Shown here in pieces: positions 17,604-25,205 of a stretch of DNA of 64,000 bases. The notes under the pieces were generated by a model. The model worked only from the letters and a program-made list of their open reading frames with translations, was not told where the DNA came from and did no database searches. The stretch covers positions 1 through 64,000 of the forward strand of contig NZ_BROB01000016.1 in assembly GCF_024345185.1 (NCBI RefSeq). Direction: 5' to 3'. Position 1 is the stretch's first letter. Every line of letters starts with the position of its first letter. The translations under genes were made by a program, and so were the position numbers. This DNA is from Levilactobacillus humaensis. Its GTDB lineage: Bacteria > Bacillota > Bacilli > Lactobacillales > Lactobacillaceae.

Positions 17604-17724
17604 AGAGTGGGAAAAAAGGCGGTTAGTCAGCGAGCATTAACGTCGATAGTCGGACAATCCTGGGTTTGGATTGTTTGACTATCGGGGTTAAGCGGAGTTG
17701 ACTGCCTTTTTTTGCGCGTTTTGG
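17604..17724 (+). repeat. structured repeat R1-B, 3' of the GH73 gene
   Basis: A full-length R1 copy. The outer stem pairs AAAAAAGGC with GCCTTTTTT. The middle stem pairs AGTCA with TGACT. The inner stem pairs CGATAGTC-GGACAATCC with GGATTGTTTGACTATCG. The blocks GGCGGTTAG, GAGCATTAACG and GGGGTTAAGCGGAG are intact; the terminal ACACGTTTC has decayed to GCGCGTTTT. Confidence 0.85.
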
Positions 17725-17742
17725 CAAGATAAACTTGACGGC

Positions 17743-17777
17743 AAAAAGACCGGGACAGTTGTCCCAGCCTTTTTTTA
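17743..17777. terminator. bidirectional terminator between GH73 and serine hydrolase genes
   Basis: AAAGACCGGGACA pairs with TGTCCCAGCCTTT, with T runs on both strands. Confidence 0.85.
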
Positions 17778-17785
17778 ATTTCAGA

Positions 17786-19111
17786 TTAGTTTTCGTTGTA
17801 GTAGCGCGCCACATCGTAGAGGTCTTGTGCCAAATCGTCAATCGAACGCGTTGGACGCTGGTTGGCGAAGAGGACGACGCCTTGACGGTTACCCTCGGTA
17901 CCATAGAGGATGGCTTCGTAGCCACTGCCACTTAAGACCCCGCGAACTCGTTTGATACTCCCGGTCAGGTGGTAAAGCCCACCCGCATAGGAATAGTGAT
18001 AGTCGTTCATCAGGTCGTAGTACTGGTTTTTCGTCAGAATCTTGCCATTACGAATCCCCTTTTGGATGGCATAGTAGTCTTCGGGGGTGGTGTAGTAGTT
18101 CCCTGCACCCAGAAGAGATGACATCATCTTCGTGGAGACTGCGCCGGACTGGTTGGCTTTGCCGTTGGCGTACCGGTAACCCGTGGCAACCTGGGCGTTA
18201 CTTGGCAACTGGTTCCAGGCATAGGTGTGCTTCAAGCCCAGCGGCTTCACGATACGCTGATTGACCAGGGTGTTGTAATCCTTACCGGTGACTTTGGAGG
18301 CAATGCCGGCCAGCAAGACGTAGTTGGCATTGGTGTAATTATAGTTATTGTTCCCGGCAACCTTCATTTGGTCGAGGGTGTAGTTGATTTCGGAATTCTG
18401 CGACGTCAATACCTTGCTAGGGGTCGTTTCATCCATATCGATGCCGGAACGGTGATTCAGGAGTTGACGAATCGTGATGTTCTTGCTGTTATTGACCGAA
18501 GGATAGTAGGCACTCAACTTGGTATTCATGGAGAGTTTACCGCTGGCCGCCAACTGTTCGATGAGGGCTCCGGTCATGACCTTCTGTAGGGAGGCCGTTG
18601 GGTAGAGAGAGTTCGTCGAGTTCAGGATCTTCTTGTCGGCATTGGCATAGCCGACGCTGACGTGGCTAGCCCCTTTTGTGAAGTTGTTGAAGACCATGGC
18701 ACTCCCTTGAAAGTTAGCATGATTCAAGAAAGTCTGGATCTTCTGGGAGCGACTGTACTTTTGGAGGGCCTTGACGTCTACCCAACCAATGGTTTTCCCA
18801 TACCAAGAGAACTTGGCAAATTGTGCGCCGTTTGACAATGTGACGGTTTGGCTAACCCGGACGAAACGATGCTGCCAGTTCTTACCGCTAGCATCCCGTG
18901 TCTTCGCGGAATGCTGGGTGTAATAGGGACCATAGTAGTAAATCCCATCGTTTCGAGCTTTCTGATTCACAAACCGGGCATTATAATCGGTATTCTTCGT
19001 TTTGGTAATGGTTAAATAACTTTTGGCATGAGCGACTTCAACGGGTGCCACTGCACCAACCAGGAGAGACAGTCCAGCAACAATCCACAAATACTTTTTC
19101 AAATTTATCAT
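17786..19111 (-). CDS. secreted serine hydrolase, beta-lactamase/DD-peptidase fold (PbpX-like)
   Basis: 441 aa. A signal peptide (about residues 1-29, ending AHA) is followed by a GW/SH3-like segment (about 30-125, with KTIGWVD) and a class-C beta-lactamase-type domain. The SxxK motif is SLQK with Ser near residue 174 and Lys near 177, the Tyr motif is in NYTNANY, and SGSGYE lies near the C-terminus. The family includes low-molecular-weight PBPs and esterases acting on D-Ala groups of the wall. The wall-binding N-terminal part supports a cell-wall role. The exact start is uncertain by a few codons. Confidence 0.87.
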   Translation of the reverse strand: MINLKKYLWIVAGLSLLVGAVAPVEVAHAKSYLTITKTKNTDYNARFVNQKARNDGIYYYGPYYTQHSAKTRDASGKNWQHRFVRVSQTVTLSNGAQFAKFSWYGKTIGWVDVKALQKYSRSQKIQTFLNHANFQGSAMVFNNFTKGASHVSVGYANADKKILNSTNSLYPTASLQKVMTGALIEQLAASGKLSMNTKLSAYYPSVNNSKNITIRQLLNHRSGIDMDETTPSKVLTSQNSEINYTLDQMKVAGNNNYNYTNANYVLLAGIASKVTGKDYNTLVNQRIVKPLGLKHTYAWNQLPSNAQVATGYRYANGKANQSGAVSTKMMSSLLGAGNYYTTPEDYYAIQKGIRNGKILTKNQYYDLMNDYHYSYAGGLYHLTGSIKRVRGVLSGSGYEAILYGTEGNRQGVVLFANQRPTRSIDDLAQDLYDVARYYNEN

Positions 19112-19313
19112 CCATTTCCCTTAAATTACCTCCCATACTAACGCGTTTTCATTGCTATTGTGTAACAGAGGCGTCGCAATTTGGTAAAGTTTTAAACGTT
19201 TTAAATTATAAATGAATTATTTTTGCTTATTAAATCGTTAATTAATAGCGGCCCTGTAACGATGAATACCGTGCAAGTCATGGGGGTGTATGGTACACTA
19301 GCCAAAAATAAAT

Positions 19314-20120
19314 ATGTTAATTAAGGAGCTGAACCAAGCGTTGTTACATTTTCTTGGTCAATTATACGGGCCATTCTTTTCTGTTCATAATTGGGAAACC
19401 GTGATCACTTCCGGGGATGACTGGTTAATTATTTTTTCGTTAGTTTTAATTGAATGTTTATTATCCGTGGATAATGCCGTGGTACTGGCCGCGCAGACGC
19501 AGTCGTTGCCGACCCAGAAACAACGGGAAGAATCCCTGTTCTATGGGATCTGGGGTGCCTACATCTTCCGGTTTATCATCATTGGACTGGGAACCTATCT
19601 GATTAACTTTTGGGAAATCAAGGTGGTTGGGGCCCTATACCTGGCCTTTTTGGTCTTCCAATTCTTCAGTAAGACTCGTGTCACCCACACGCGGAAACTG
19701 GTGAGCGAGAAGAAGCGACGGATCTTACCGTTGTTCTGGTCGGTGGTGCTGCAGATTGAAATGATGGATATTATCTTTTCGATTGATTCCGTCCTGGCTT
19801 CGTTAGCCATTTCCAGTAATCCGGTGATCGTGTTGATCGGGGGCCTGATTGGGATTCTAGCCATGCGAGGGGTTGCCGAGGTCATCATGAAGCTGATGCA
19901 ACGGATTCCAGAACTGGAACCCATGGCCTACATTCTTATTGGCTTGATTGCCGTAAAACTCTTCATTTCGATTCCTGCCATTGACATTGAAATTCCAGCT
20001 GCCTTGTTTGGCATGATCGTCGTTGGGGCCATTGTCTTGACGTTACTGATTCATGTCGTGCGTAAACGCCGTCATGACAAGGAAACCGAGGACAAACCCG
20101 CAACCGAAGATGAGAAGTAA
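19314..20120 (+). CDS. TerC-family integral membrane protein
   Basis: 268 aa with about seven membrane segments. ECLLSVDNAVVLA and MMDIIFSIDSVLA, two acidic membrane motifs, are the TerC hallmarks. TerC relatives (for example YceF/YkoY in Bacillus) load metalloenzymes with or export manganese. The start is odd: the likely -10 TACACT (19294-19299, extended TGG) would put transcription within about 10 nt of ATG 19314, leaving no ribosome site. AAGGAG lies inside the reading frame and precedes a TTG at 19341 by 12 nt. No yybP-ykoY manganese riboswitch fits in the space. A charged tail ends the protein. Confidence 0.88.
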   Translation: MLIKELNQALLHFLGQLYGPFFSVHNWETVITSGDDWLIIFSLVLIECLLSVDNAVVLAAQTQSLPTQKQREESLFYGIWGAYIFRFIIIGLGTYLINFWEIKVVGALYLAFLVFQFFSKTRVTHTRKLVSEKKRRILPLFWSVVLQIEMMDIIFSIDSVLASLAISSNPVIVLIGGLIGILAMRGVAEVIMKLMQRIPELEPMAYILIGLIAVKLFISIPAIDIEIPAALFGMIVVGAIVLTLLIHVVRKRRHDKETEDKPATEDEK

Positions 20121-20156
20121 CACGCTTCGTTTCGTTCGATAAAATCAAGATAAGTC

Positions 20157-20190
20157 AAGGGATCTGTGAGCTCATCACGGGTCCCTTTTT
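20157..20190 (+). terminator. terminator of the terC gene
   Basis: AAGGGATC-GTGA pairs with TCAC-GGGTCCCTT, followed by TTT. Confidence 0.8.
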
Positions 20191-20253
20191 ACTGGGCATT
20201 GGGGGTCTACTTCAGTGGTATGATAGAGATAAGTTATGAAGGAGGCACCGCTT

Positions 20254-21117
20254 ATGCAAATTGGATTTATCGGAACCGGTGTGATGGGCACCGGAATTGT
20301 GACGAACTTGTTGAAGGCTGGTCAATCGGTGGTTGTTTACAACCGAACGAAGGCCCATGCGCAGACTGTGTTGGATGCCGGGGCGACCTGGGCAGATTCA
20401 CCCCAGGCCGTGGCGGAACAGAGTCATCTGATCATGTCGATGGTTGGCTATCCTCGCGATGTTGAGGACGTTTATACCGGGCAGCAGGGGGTCTTTGCCG
20501 GTATCCAAGCTGGGAGTATCGTGGTGGATATGACCACCAGTACCCCCGCATTAGCGGTTAAATTAGCACAGCTGGCCCATGACCACGATGTACTGGCCTT
20601 GGACGCTCCCGTCTCCGGTGGGGATGTTGGTGCCAAGAATGCCACACTGACCGTGATGGTCGGCGGTGACAAGGCGGCCTACGATCAGGTGCTACCAGTC
20701 TTCAATGAAGTAGGACAACGCGTGGCATACTTTGGGGATGCCGGCAAGGGTCAACATACCAAGATGGCCAATCAGATTATGATTGCCGGCACCATGACCG
20801 GGATGACAGAAATGTTGGTCTACGCGAAGGCGGCCGGCTTGGATTTACCAGCTGTCCTGGAAACGTTGGCCAGCGGTAGTGCCGACAACTGGAGCATGGA
20901 CAACTATGCCCCACGCATCTTAAAGGGTGACTACACGCCAGGTTTCTTTGCTAAGCATTTCCTGAAGGACTTACGGATTGCCTTACAGGAGGCGGATCGC
21001 ATGGACCTGAATCTGCCAGCAACTAAGCAGGCAAAGTTATTGTACGAGGCCATGGTCGATGACGATGAACTCGGCAATGACGGGACGCAAGGCTTAATCA
21101 AGACCTACGAGAAGTAA
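20254..21117 (+). CDS. 3-hydroxyisobutyrate dehydrogenase family NAD(P)-dependent oxidoreductase
   Basis: 287 aa. The N-terminal Rossmann motif GFIGTGVMG is at residues 4-12, the substrate signature DAPVSGGDVGA near 117 and the catalytic Lys segment GKGQHTKMANQ near 170. This beta-hydroxyacid dehydrogenase family covers 3-hydroxyisobutyrate, tartronate semialdehyde and related acids; the exact substrate is open. ATG 20254 is chosen because AAGGAGG lies 8 nt upstream. No partner pathway gene is adjacent. Confidence 0.88.
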   Translation: MQIGFIGTGVMGTGIVTNLLKAGQSVVVYNRTKAHAQTVLDAGATWADSPQAVAEQSHLIMSMVGYPRDVEDVYTGQQGVFAGIQAGSIVVDMTTSTPALAVKLAQLAHDHDVLALDAPVSGGDVGAKNATLTVMVGGDKAAYDQVLPVFNEVGQRVAYFGDAGKGQHTKMANQIMIAGTMTGMTEMLVYAKAAGLDLPAVLETLASGSADNWSMDNYAPRILKGDYTPGFFAKHFLKDLRIALQEADRMDLNLPATKQAKLLYEAMVDDDELGNDGTQGLIKTYEK

Positions 21118-21202
21118 GTTTTTGATAAAAATAAACAGTCAATGAACAGGGGCAATGTTGCGTTGACCCTGTTTTGCGATCAAGTGGAAGTTGGCGGAAA
21201 CT

Positions 21203-21622
21203 ATGTTAAAAGCCTACTTAAAGGGCGTCGTGCCATTTATTTTGATTCTAGCCATTAGTACTTATAATTTGCGGGCTGGAAAATTTGATTTCAGTCTATC
21301 CTGGTGGCTGGTCTATCTGATTCTGAGTTATCTGGTTATTTTTCCCTGGGCGTATCGGCGTCTATCGGGGGACTTCAAGCGGGCGCCCGACTTCGCCAAA
21401 CGACTAAACCGTTCGCAGGAAGATTCGGAACAGAAGGCTTTGCGGATGGGGTCAAACTATGCCAACACCGGTCGGATGGGCGTTAGCCGAATTGGGGATG
21501 CTTCCGGAAAGGAAAGTTGGATCACCCGTTGGGGGACGGACTTCGTACTACGGATTTTTCTAATTCTGGCGGGTGTCTTTCCGGCTGTCTATTGGTGGGT
21601 TAAAGATCGTCGAGCGAGATGA
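21203..21622 (+). CDS. hypothetical membrane protein
   Basis: 139 aa. Two hydrophobic segments near the N-terminus (about residues 9-25 and 35-55), a charged cytoplasmic loop of about 55 residues and a C-terminal hydrophobic segment (about 112-132) are visible. ATG 21203 follows GGCGGAAA; an upstream TTG is less likely. I do not recognise the family. R1-E begins at its stop codon. Confidence 0.65.
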   Translation: MLKAYLKGVVPFILILAISTYNLRAGKFDFSLSWWLVYLILSYLVIFPWAYRRLSGDFKRAPDFAKRLNRSQEDSEQKALRMGSNYANTGRMGVSRIGDASGKESWITRWGTDFVLRIFLILAGVFPAVYWWVKDRRAR

Positions 21623-21671
21623 GAGTGTAACAAAAGGCGGAGTTGACTGCCTTTTGTCACACGTTTCGACT
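21622..21671 (+). repeat. structured repeat R1-E, internally deleted copy
   Basis: Only the two ends of R1 remain. GTGTAACAAAAGGC pairs with GCCTTTTGTCACAC around a GGAGTTGACT loop, followed by the conserved ACGTTTCGAC. The middle and inner stems are missing. The stem sequence differs from every other copy but still pairs. Confidence 0.75.
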
Positions 21672-21690
21672 ATAGATGTTCGGAGCGCAA

Positions 21691-21722
21691 GAAGGGCCTG
21701 AGACTTTTGTCTCAGGCCCTTC
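21691..21722. terminator. strong hairpin between convergent genes
   Basis: A 14-bp perfect stem, GAAGGGCCTGAGAC with GTCTCAGGCCCTTC around TTTT. Neither side has a good T run, so termination efficiency is uncertain. It would serve the membrane-protein gene and the minus-strand GNAT gene. Confidence 0.6.
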
Positions 21723-21728
21723 GATCAT

Positions 21729-22160
21729 TTAAAAGGTTTTGTGCAGCACCACTACGGGCGCGCCATCTTCATCATATGGACCGTCACTAACGGTGTAACA
21801 ACAACGCTCATAGAACTTCTGGGCGGTAACTTCACCGTGAATTAGGCCATTCTGATAGCCGTGTTGGCGGGACCAGTCTTCGGCCACCGTCATGAGTTGA
21901 CGTCCCAATCCGTGACCACGCAAATTTTGGCGGGTGCAGACCCGACCAAAGCGCATTTCAGTGGGTGTTTGGGGTTCCAACCGTAGCGTGGCAACGGGAT
22001 GACGGGCATCCTGGTAGAGCACAACATAGAGGCGTTCGGGTGTATCGCGGTCATCGAACTCAACCTCGCGAGGGATGCCACGTTCAGTGACGAAGACCGC
22101 CTGACGGAGTGACAGGGCAGCGGCGCGGTTGAAAGGTTCATTTGAAATAACGATTTCCAT
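21729..22160 (-). CDS. GNAT-family N-acetyltransferase
   Basis: 143 aa. LRQAVFVTERGIPREVEFD followed by the acyl-CoA motif NLRGHGLGRQLM matches the small YjcF-type GNAT family, like the protein at 7734-8165. It starts 13 nt after the ABC ATPase stop with AGGAGAAC upstream, so it appears to be the last gene of the TrpX-type importer operon. Whether it acts on the imported substrate is not known. Confidence 0.83.
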   Translation of the reverse strand: MEIVISNEPFNRAAALSLRQAVFVTERGIPREVEFDDRDTPERLYVVLYQDARHPVATLRLEPQTPTEMRFGRVCTRQNLRGHGLGRQLMTVAEDWSRQHGYQNGLIHGEVTAQKFYERCCYTVSDGPYDEDGAPVVVLHKTF

Positions 22161-22173
22161 GATTCAGGTTCTC

Positions 22174-22944
22174 CTATTCAATATCGGCAAAGAAGCTGTA
22201 GAGTTTTTCGGTGGTCAGGGCCGCCTTTTCCTCACCGGAAACGTCGAAGGTGACCTGACCGTGATGTAGCACAATCAGACGATTGCCGTAGGTTAGGGCA
22301 TCTTCAAGGTGATGGGTGATCATCAGGCAGGTGAGCGCTTCTTCTTGAACCCGCTGGTTGGTCAGGTGCATGAGGTCCTGACTGGTTTGTGGGTCCAGAG
22401 CGGCAGTATGTTCGTCGAGCAGCAGAATTTCTGGCCGCTTCAGGGTGGCCATCAGGAAACTCAGCGCTTGGCGTTGCCCCCCAGAAAGATTTCCGGTGGC
22501 TGTGGTGAGGCGTTGGTCCAGGCCATTATGCATGGTGGCCGTAATCTTCTCATAGCGTTCGAGTTGTTTATTGAGATGACGCGGTGCTAGGCGCCGGCGT
22601 TGGCCGCGGCGTTCCGCCAGCAATAGATTTTCCGCAACGTTCATCCGCGGTGCCGTCCCTAGCTTGGGATCTTGAAAGACGCGCGCGAGGAAGCGGGTGC
22701 GTTTCTCCACGGATTCATGGGAGATGTCCTTGCCCTTCAAGAGGATTTGACCGGAATCGATCGTCAGGTCGCCCCCGATGGCATTGAACAACGTGGACTT
22801 GCCGGCCCCATTTGATCCGAGGAGGGTGATGAAATCGCCCTCGTTAACGGTGAGGTTGAGGTGATTTAGAATCGTAATTTCTTCGGGCGTGTGGCGATTA
22901 ACCTTGAGTACGACGTCCTTGAGTTCGAGTAATGGTTTAGTCAT
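22174..22944 (-). CDS. ABC transporter ATP-binding protein (TrpZ-like), importer 1
   Basis: 256 aa. Walker A GSNGAGKST near residues 43-51, signature LSGGQRQ near 154, Walker B ILLLDEHTAALD and the switch His in MITHHLED are all present. It energises import through the permease encoded just upstream, overlapping that gene by 8 bp. The trio of BMP/PF04392-like binding protein, permease and ATPase is the arrangement called trpXYZ in streptococci, predicted there to import tryptophan. Confidence 0.9.
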   Translation of the reverse strand: MTKPLLELKDVVLKVNRHTPEEITILNHLNLTVNEGDFITLLGSNGAGKSTLFNAIGGDLTIDSGQILLKGKDISHESVEKRTRFLARVFQDPKLGTAPRMNVAENLLLAERRGQRRRLAPRHLNKQLERYEKITATMHNGLDQRLTTATGNLSGGQRQALSFLMATLKRPEILLLDEHTAALDPQTSQDLMHLTNQRVQEEALTCLMITHHLEDALTYGNRLIVLHHGQVTFDVSGEEKAALTTEKLYSFFADIE

Positions 22945-23836
22945 TGGTATCTAACCCCCGTTTCAGCAGGTGTTTAAAGTTCAAGACATTCTTGAAGACA
23001 GGTAACATCATGCAGACAGCCAGGATGATGGCGGAGATGAGGTTGAGGTCGTTGGCCTGGAACCCCAGCTTGAGCACAATCAGCAGGACAAAACGGTAGA
23101 GAATACTCCCGAGGGTCACGGCTACCAGTCGTTGGTTCAGCGTCAGATCGCCGAAGGCCACTTCACCGATAATGATGGAGGCCAGGGCAATGACAATGAT
23201 GCCGATTCCCATGTTAACGTCGGCGAACCCGTTGTTCTGAGCGACGAGGGCACCGCCAAAGGCGATCAGGCCGTTGGAAACCATCAGGCCCATAATCTTC
23301 ATGTTGTCGGTGTTGATCCCCAGGGACCGTGCCATGGTTTGGTTATCACCAGTGGCGATGAAACCTTGACCCAATTCCGTTTGCAGGAAGTAAATCACGA
23401 TCGTGGTGATAATCACCATGACAATCGTTCCCAAAACCACACTGTCGAAGTATTGGGGGAGACTGGCGAGAAAATGATTTTTAAACAACGTGTTTTTTCC
23501 GAGTAGGGAGACGTTGGCTCTGCCCATGATTCGTAAGTTCACGGAGTAGCAGGCCGTCATCACGAGAATCCCGGCTAATAGGATGGGAATGTGTCCCTTG
23601 GTGTAGAGCAACCCGGTGATGAGCCCGGCGAGAGCGCCCACGGCAAAGGCCAGCAGCGTGGCTAACAAGGGATTCATACCGTGGCTGATCGCCATGACGG
23701 CGGTAGCCGCACCGAGCGGGAAGGTTCCCTCAACAGTCATGTCGGCGAAATCTAGAATTCTAAAGGTCAGGAACAGCCCGACCCCGAGGACGGCCCAGAG
23801 CAGGCCTTGTCCGATAGAAGAAACGATTAAACTCAT
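22937..23836 (-). CDS. ABC transporter permease (TrpY-like), importer 1
   Basis: 299 aa with about eight to nine membrane segments of the branched-chain/BMP permease type (LFLTFRILDFADMTVEG near the N-terminus). It overlaps the ATPase gene by 8 bp and the binding-protein gene by 4 bp, so translation is coupled. It is clearly paralogous to the permease at 27708-28673. Confidence 0.9.
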   Translation of the reverse strand: MSLIVSSIGQGLLWAVLGVGLFLTFRILDFADMTVEGTFPLGAATAVMAISHGMNPLLATLLAFAVGALAGLITGLLYTKGHIPILLAGILVMTACYSVNLRIMGRANVSLLGKNTLFKNHFLASLPQYFDSVVLGTIVMVIITTIVIYFLQTELGQGFIATGDNQTMARSLGINTDNMKIMGLMVSNGLIAFGGALVAQNNGFADVNMGIGIIVIALASIIIGEVAFGDLTLNQRLVAVTLGSILYRFVLLIVLKLGFQANDLNLISAIILAVCMMLPVFKNVLNFKHLLKRGLDTND

Positions 23837-24828
23837 TTGAAAACCTCCCCGTGTTTTTGGGCTTCTTGAATGACTGAATCAGGTAACGTGATGCCGAGTT
23901 TTTTGGCCTGGGTGAGGTTGATGGTCATTTCACCCTGCCGTTCGAAATGAATGGGGGTGTCGGCCGGGTTCTTACCCTTAAGAATGGCGGCCGTCATCTT
24001 ACCAGTCTCAACACCCAGTTTGTATTGGTTGATGCTGAGGGTCGCGAGACCACCGGCCTTAACCATCGTGTCGACGGCTGGAAAGACGGGGACCTTCTTC
24101 GCGTTGGCCGTGGAGACCAGTGTCTGCATGGCACTGGCGACGGTGTTGTCGGTTGGCACGTAGATCGCGTCGACCTGGCTGACCATCTGTTGGGCTACTT
24201 GGTTGAGGTCGTTGGTGCTGGCGATCGTGTAGGCCTTGAGGCGAACGTGTTCCTGTTTACAGAGCGCCGCAAATTGGTGGTACTGTGCGGTTGCCGAGTC
24301 GTCGGAAGAGGTGTAAATGATTCCCAGCGTTTGCATCTTAGGCATGATTTTTTGGATGAGCTTCAGTTGCGATTTGAGGGGGGCTTGGTCAGAAACACCC
24401 GTGACGTTGTTGCCAGGGTGCTCGTTGCTGTGGACCAGGTCGGCGCCCTTGGGATCCGTGATGGCGCCAAGAACAACGGGAATATTGGAACTAGCGTTGG
24501 CCAGGGCCTGGGCAGATGGGGTGGCGATGCCGATCATGGCGTCCGCCTTCTCGTCCACGAAGCGGGCACTCATGGTTTTCAGATTACTCTGATCGTTCTG
24601 GGCATTCTGGAAGTCAATCTTAACGTTCTTGTTGACGTGATAGCCTTCCTCAGCCAATCCGTGAATAATTCCCTTATGAATGGCATCCAGGGCCGGATGG
24701 GATAACAGTTGAAGAATGCCGACCGTGGGGACGGGTTTCTTAGTGGCGGAGTCCGGTCGACTCTCCTGAACGAAGGCGAAGCCCAGGAAGACCACTAGAA
24801 TTGCGATTAAACCGTATAGACGTTTCAT
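23833..24828 (-). CDS. ABC transporter substrate-binding protein (TrpX-like), importer 1
   Basis: 331 aa. An N-terminal hydrophobic segment (about residues 4-20) lacks any lipobox Cys, so the protein is probably membrane-tethered by an uncleaved anchor or released. The mature part starts TVGILQLLSHPALDAI and follows the PF04392 TrpX-type fold, with IGIATPSAQALAN. GTGAGGT precedes the ATG. It is the first gene of a four-gene operon governed by the leader described at 24881-25140. Predicted substrate is tryptophan or a related aromatic compound (inference). Confidence 0.88.
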   Translation of the reverse strand: MKRLYGLIAILVVFLGFAFVQESRPDSATKKPVPTVGILQLLSHPALDAIHKGIIHGLAEEGYHVNKNVKIDFQNAQNDQSNLKTMSARFVDEKADAMIGIATPSAQALANASSNIPVVLGAITDPKGADLVHSNEHPGNNVTGVSDQAPLKSQLKLIQKIMPKMQTLGIIYTSSDDSATAQYHQFAALCKQEHVRLKAYTIASTNDLNQVAQQMVSQVDAIYVPTDNTVASAMQTLVSTANAKKVPVFPAVDTMVKAGGLATLSINQYKLGVETGKMTAAILKGKNPADTPIHFERQGEMTINLTQAKKLGITLPDSVIQEAQKHGEVFK

Positions 24829-24880
24829 ATTTTTACCTCACTTTAATTCAATGGTTGATGGTGTTAGTCGTATAGAAAAA

Positions 24881-24905
24881 GAGCACCCAGACCGGCTGGG
24901 TGCCC
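24881..24905 (-). terminator. second leader terminator before importer 1
   Basis: GCACCCAG pairs with CTGGGTGC around a short loop, followed on the minus strand by CTCTTTTTCT. It lies only about 50 nt before the binding-protein start, so it must be conditional or leaky. Confidence 0.75.
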
Positions 24906-24914
24906 AAGAAAAAG

Positions 24915-24950
24915 GCCCGCAAAACCGGAGAAGAAGACATCCGTGCGGGC
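24915..24950 (-). terminator. first leader terminator (attenuator) before importer 1
   Basis: GCCCGCA pairs with TGCGGGC, extended by CGGA with TCCG inside, and is followed by CCTTTTTCTT on the minus strand. It lies downstream of the leader peptide gene and alternative hairpins. Confidence 0.8.
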
Positions 24951-24952
24951 TA

Positions 24953-25030
24953 TTGCATCAGAAAGTTAGCCGGCGCAGATGCGAGAATCGCTCTGGGAGC
25001 TCAAGTCGCATCTACTCGATGACGACTTGA
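24953..25030 (-). promoter_or_regulatory. alternative hairpins of the importer 1 leader
   Basis: On the minus-strand RNA, TCAAGTCG (25030-25023), directly after the leader stop, can pair with CGACTTGA (25008-25001). The overlapping AGATGCGA (25013-25006) can instead pair with TCGCATCT (24985-24978), with GCTC-CCA-GAGC inside. GCATC of that last arm can also pair with GATGC (24957-24953). AGCCGG within the last leader codons can pair with CCGGCT (24973-24968). These pairings exclude each other, as expected for an attenuator. Confidence 0.65.
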
Positions 25031-25078
25031 TTACCGGCTTTGCCAACGTCCATTTAACTGAATACCAGACATTTGCAT
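25031..25078 (-). CDS. leader peptide with a single Trp codon
   Basis: 15 codons read MQMSGIQLNGRWQSR then TAA. AAGGAAAG lies 6 nt before the ATG and a promoter lies 35-60 nt upstream. Trp is codon 12. The stop is immediately followed by the alternative hairpins and two tandem terminators. Ribosome position on this ORF would choose between them, either by slow decoding of TGG or by nascent-peptide sensing as in E. coli TnaC, which also has one essential Trp. Too short for usual gene finders. Its role is inference from layout. Confidence 0.65.
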   Translation of the reverse strand: MQMSGIQLNGRWQSR

Positions 25079-25111
25079 AAACTTTCCTTCTTTCCGAATT
25101 TGATTAAGACT

Positions 25112-25140
25112 AGTTTACGGCATCGCTGAAAAACCGTCAA
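25112..25140 (-). promoter_or_regulatory. promoter of importer 1 leader
   Basis: On the minus strand TTGACG (25140-25135), a 17-bp spacer and TAAACT (25117-25112). Confidence 0.7.
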
Positions 25141-25205
25141 CCACCTTTTCGCCTTTTTTGTTATACTAGAAGCCAATAGAAACGATGAGGAGGGTGGCAC
25201 TAATC

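Noticed and set aside
19112-19313. yybP-ykoY manganese riboswitch before terC
   Set aside because: No matching motif, and the -10 box lies too close to the gene.
25186-25200. A GAGGGTGGCAC string resembling the conserved T-box element near the TrpX-type operons
   Set aside because: It is the ribosome site of degV on the opposite strand. No specifier loop or T-box antiterminator is present in either importer leader.
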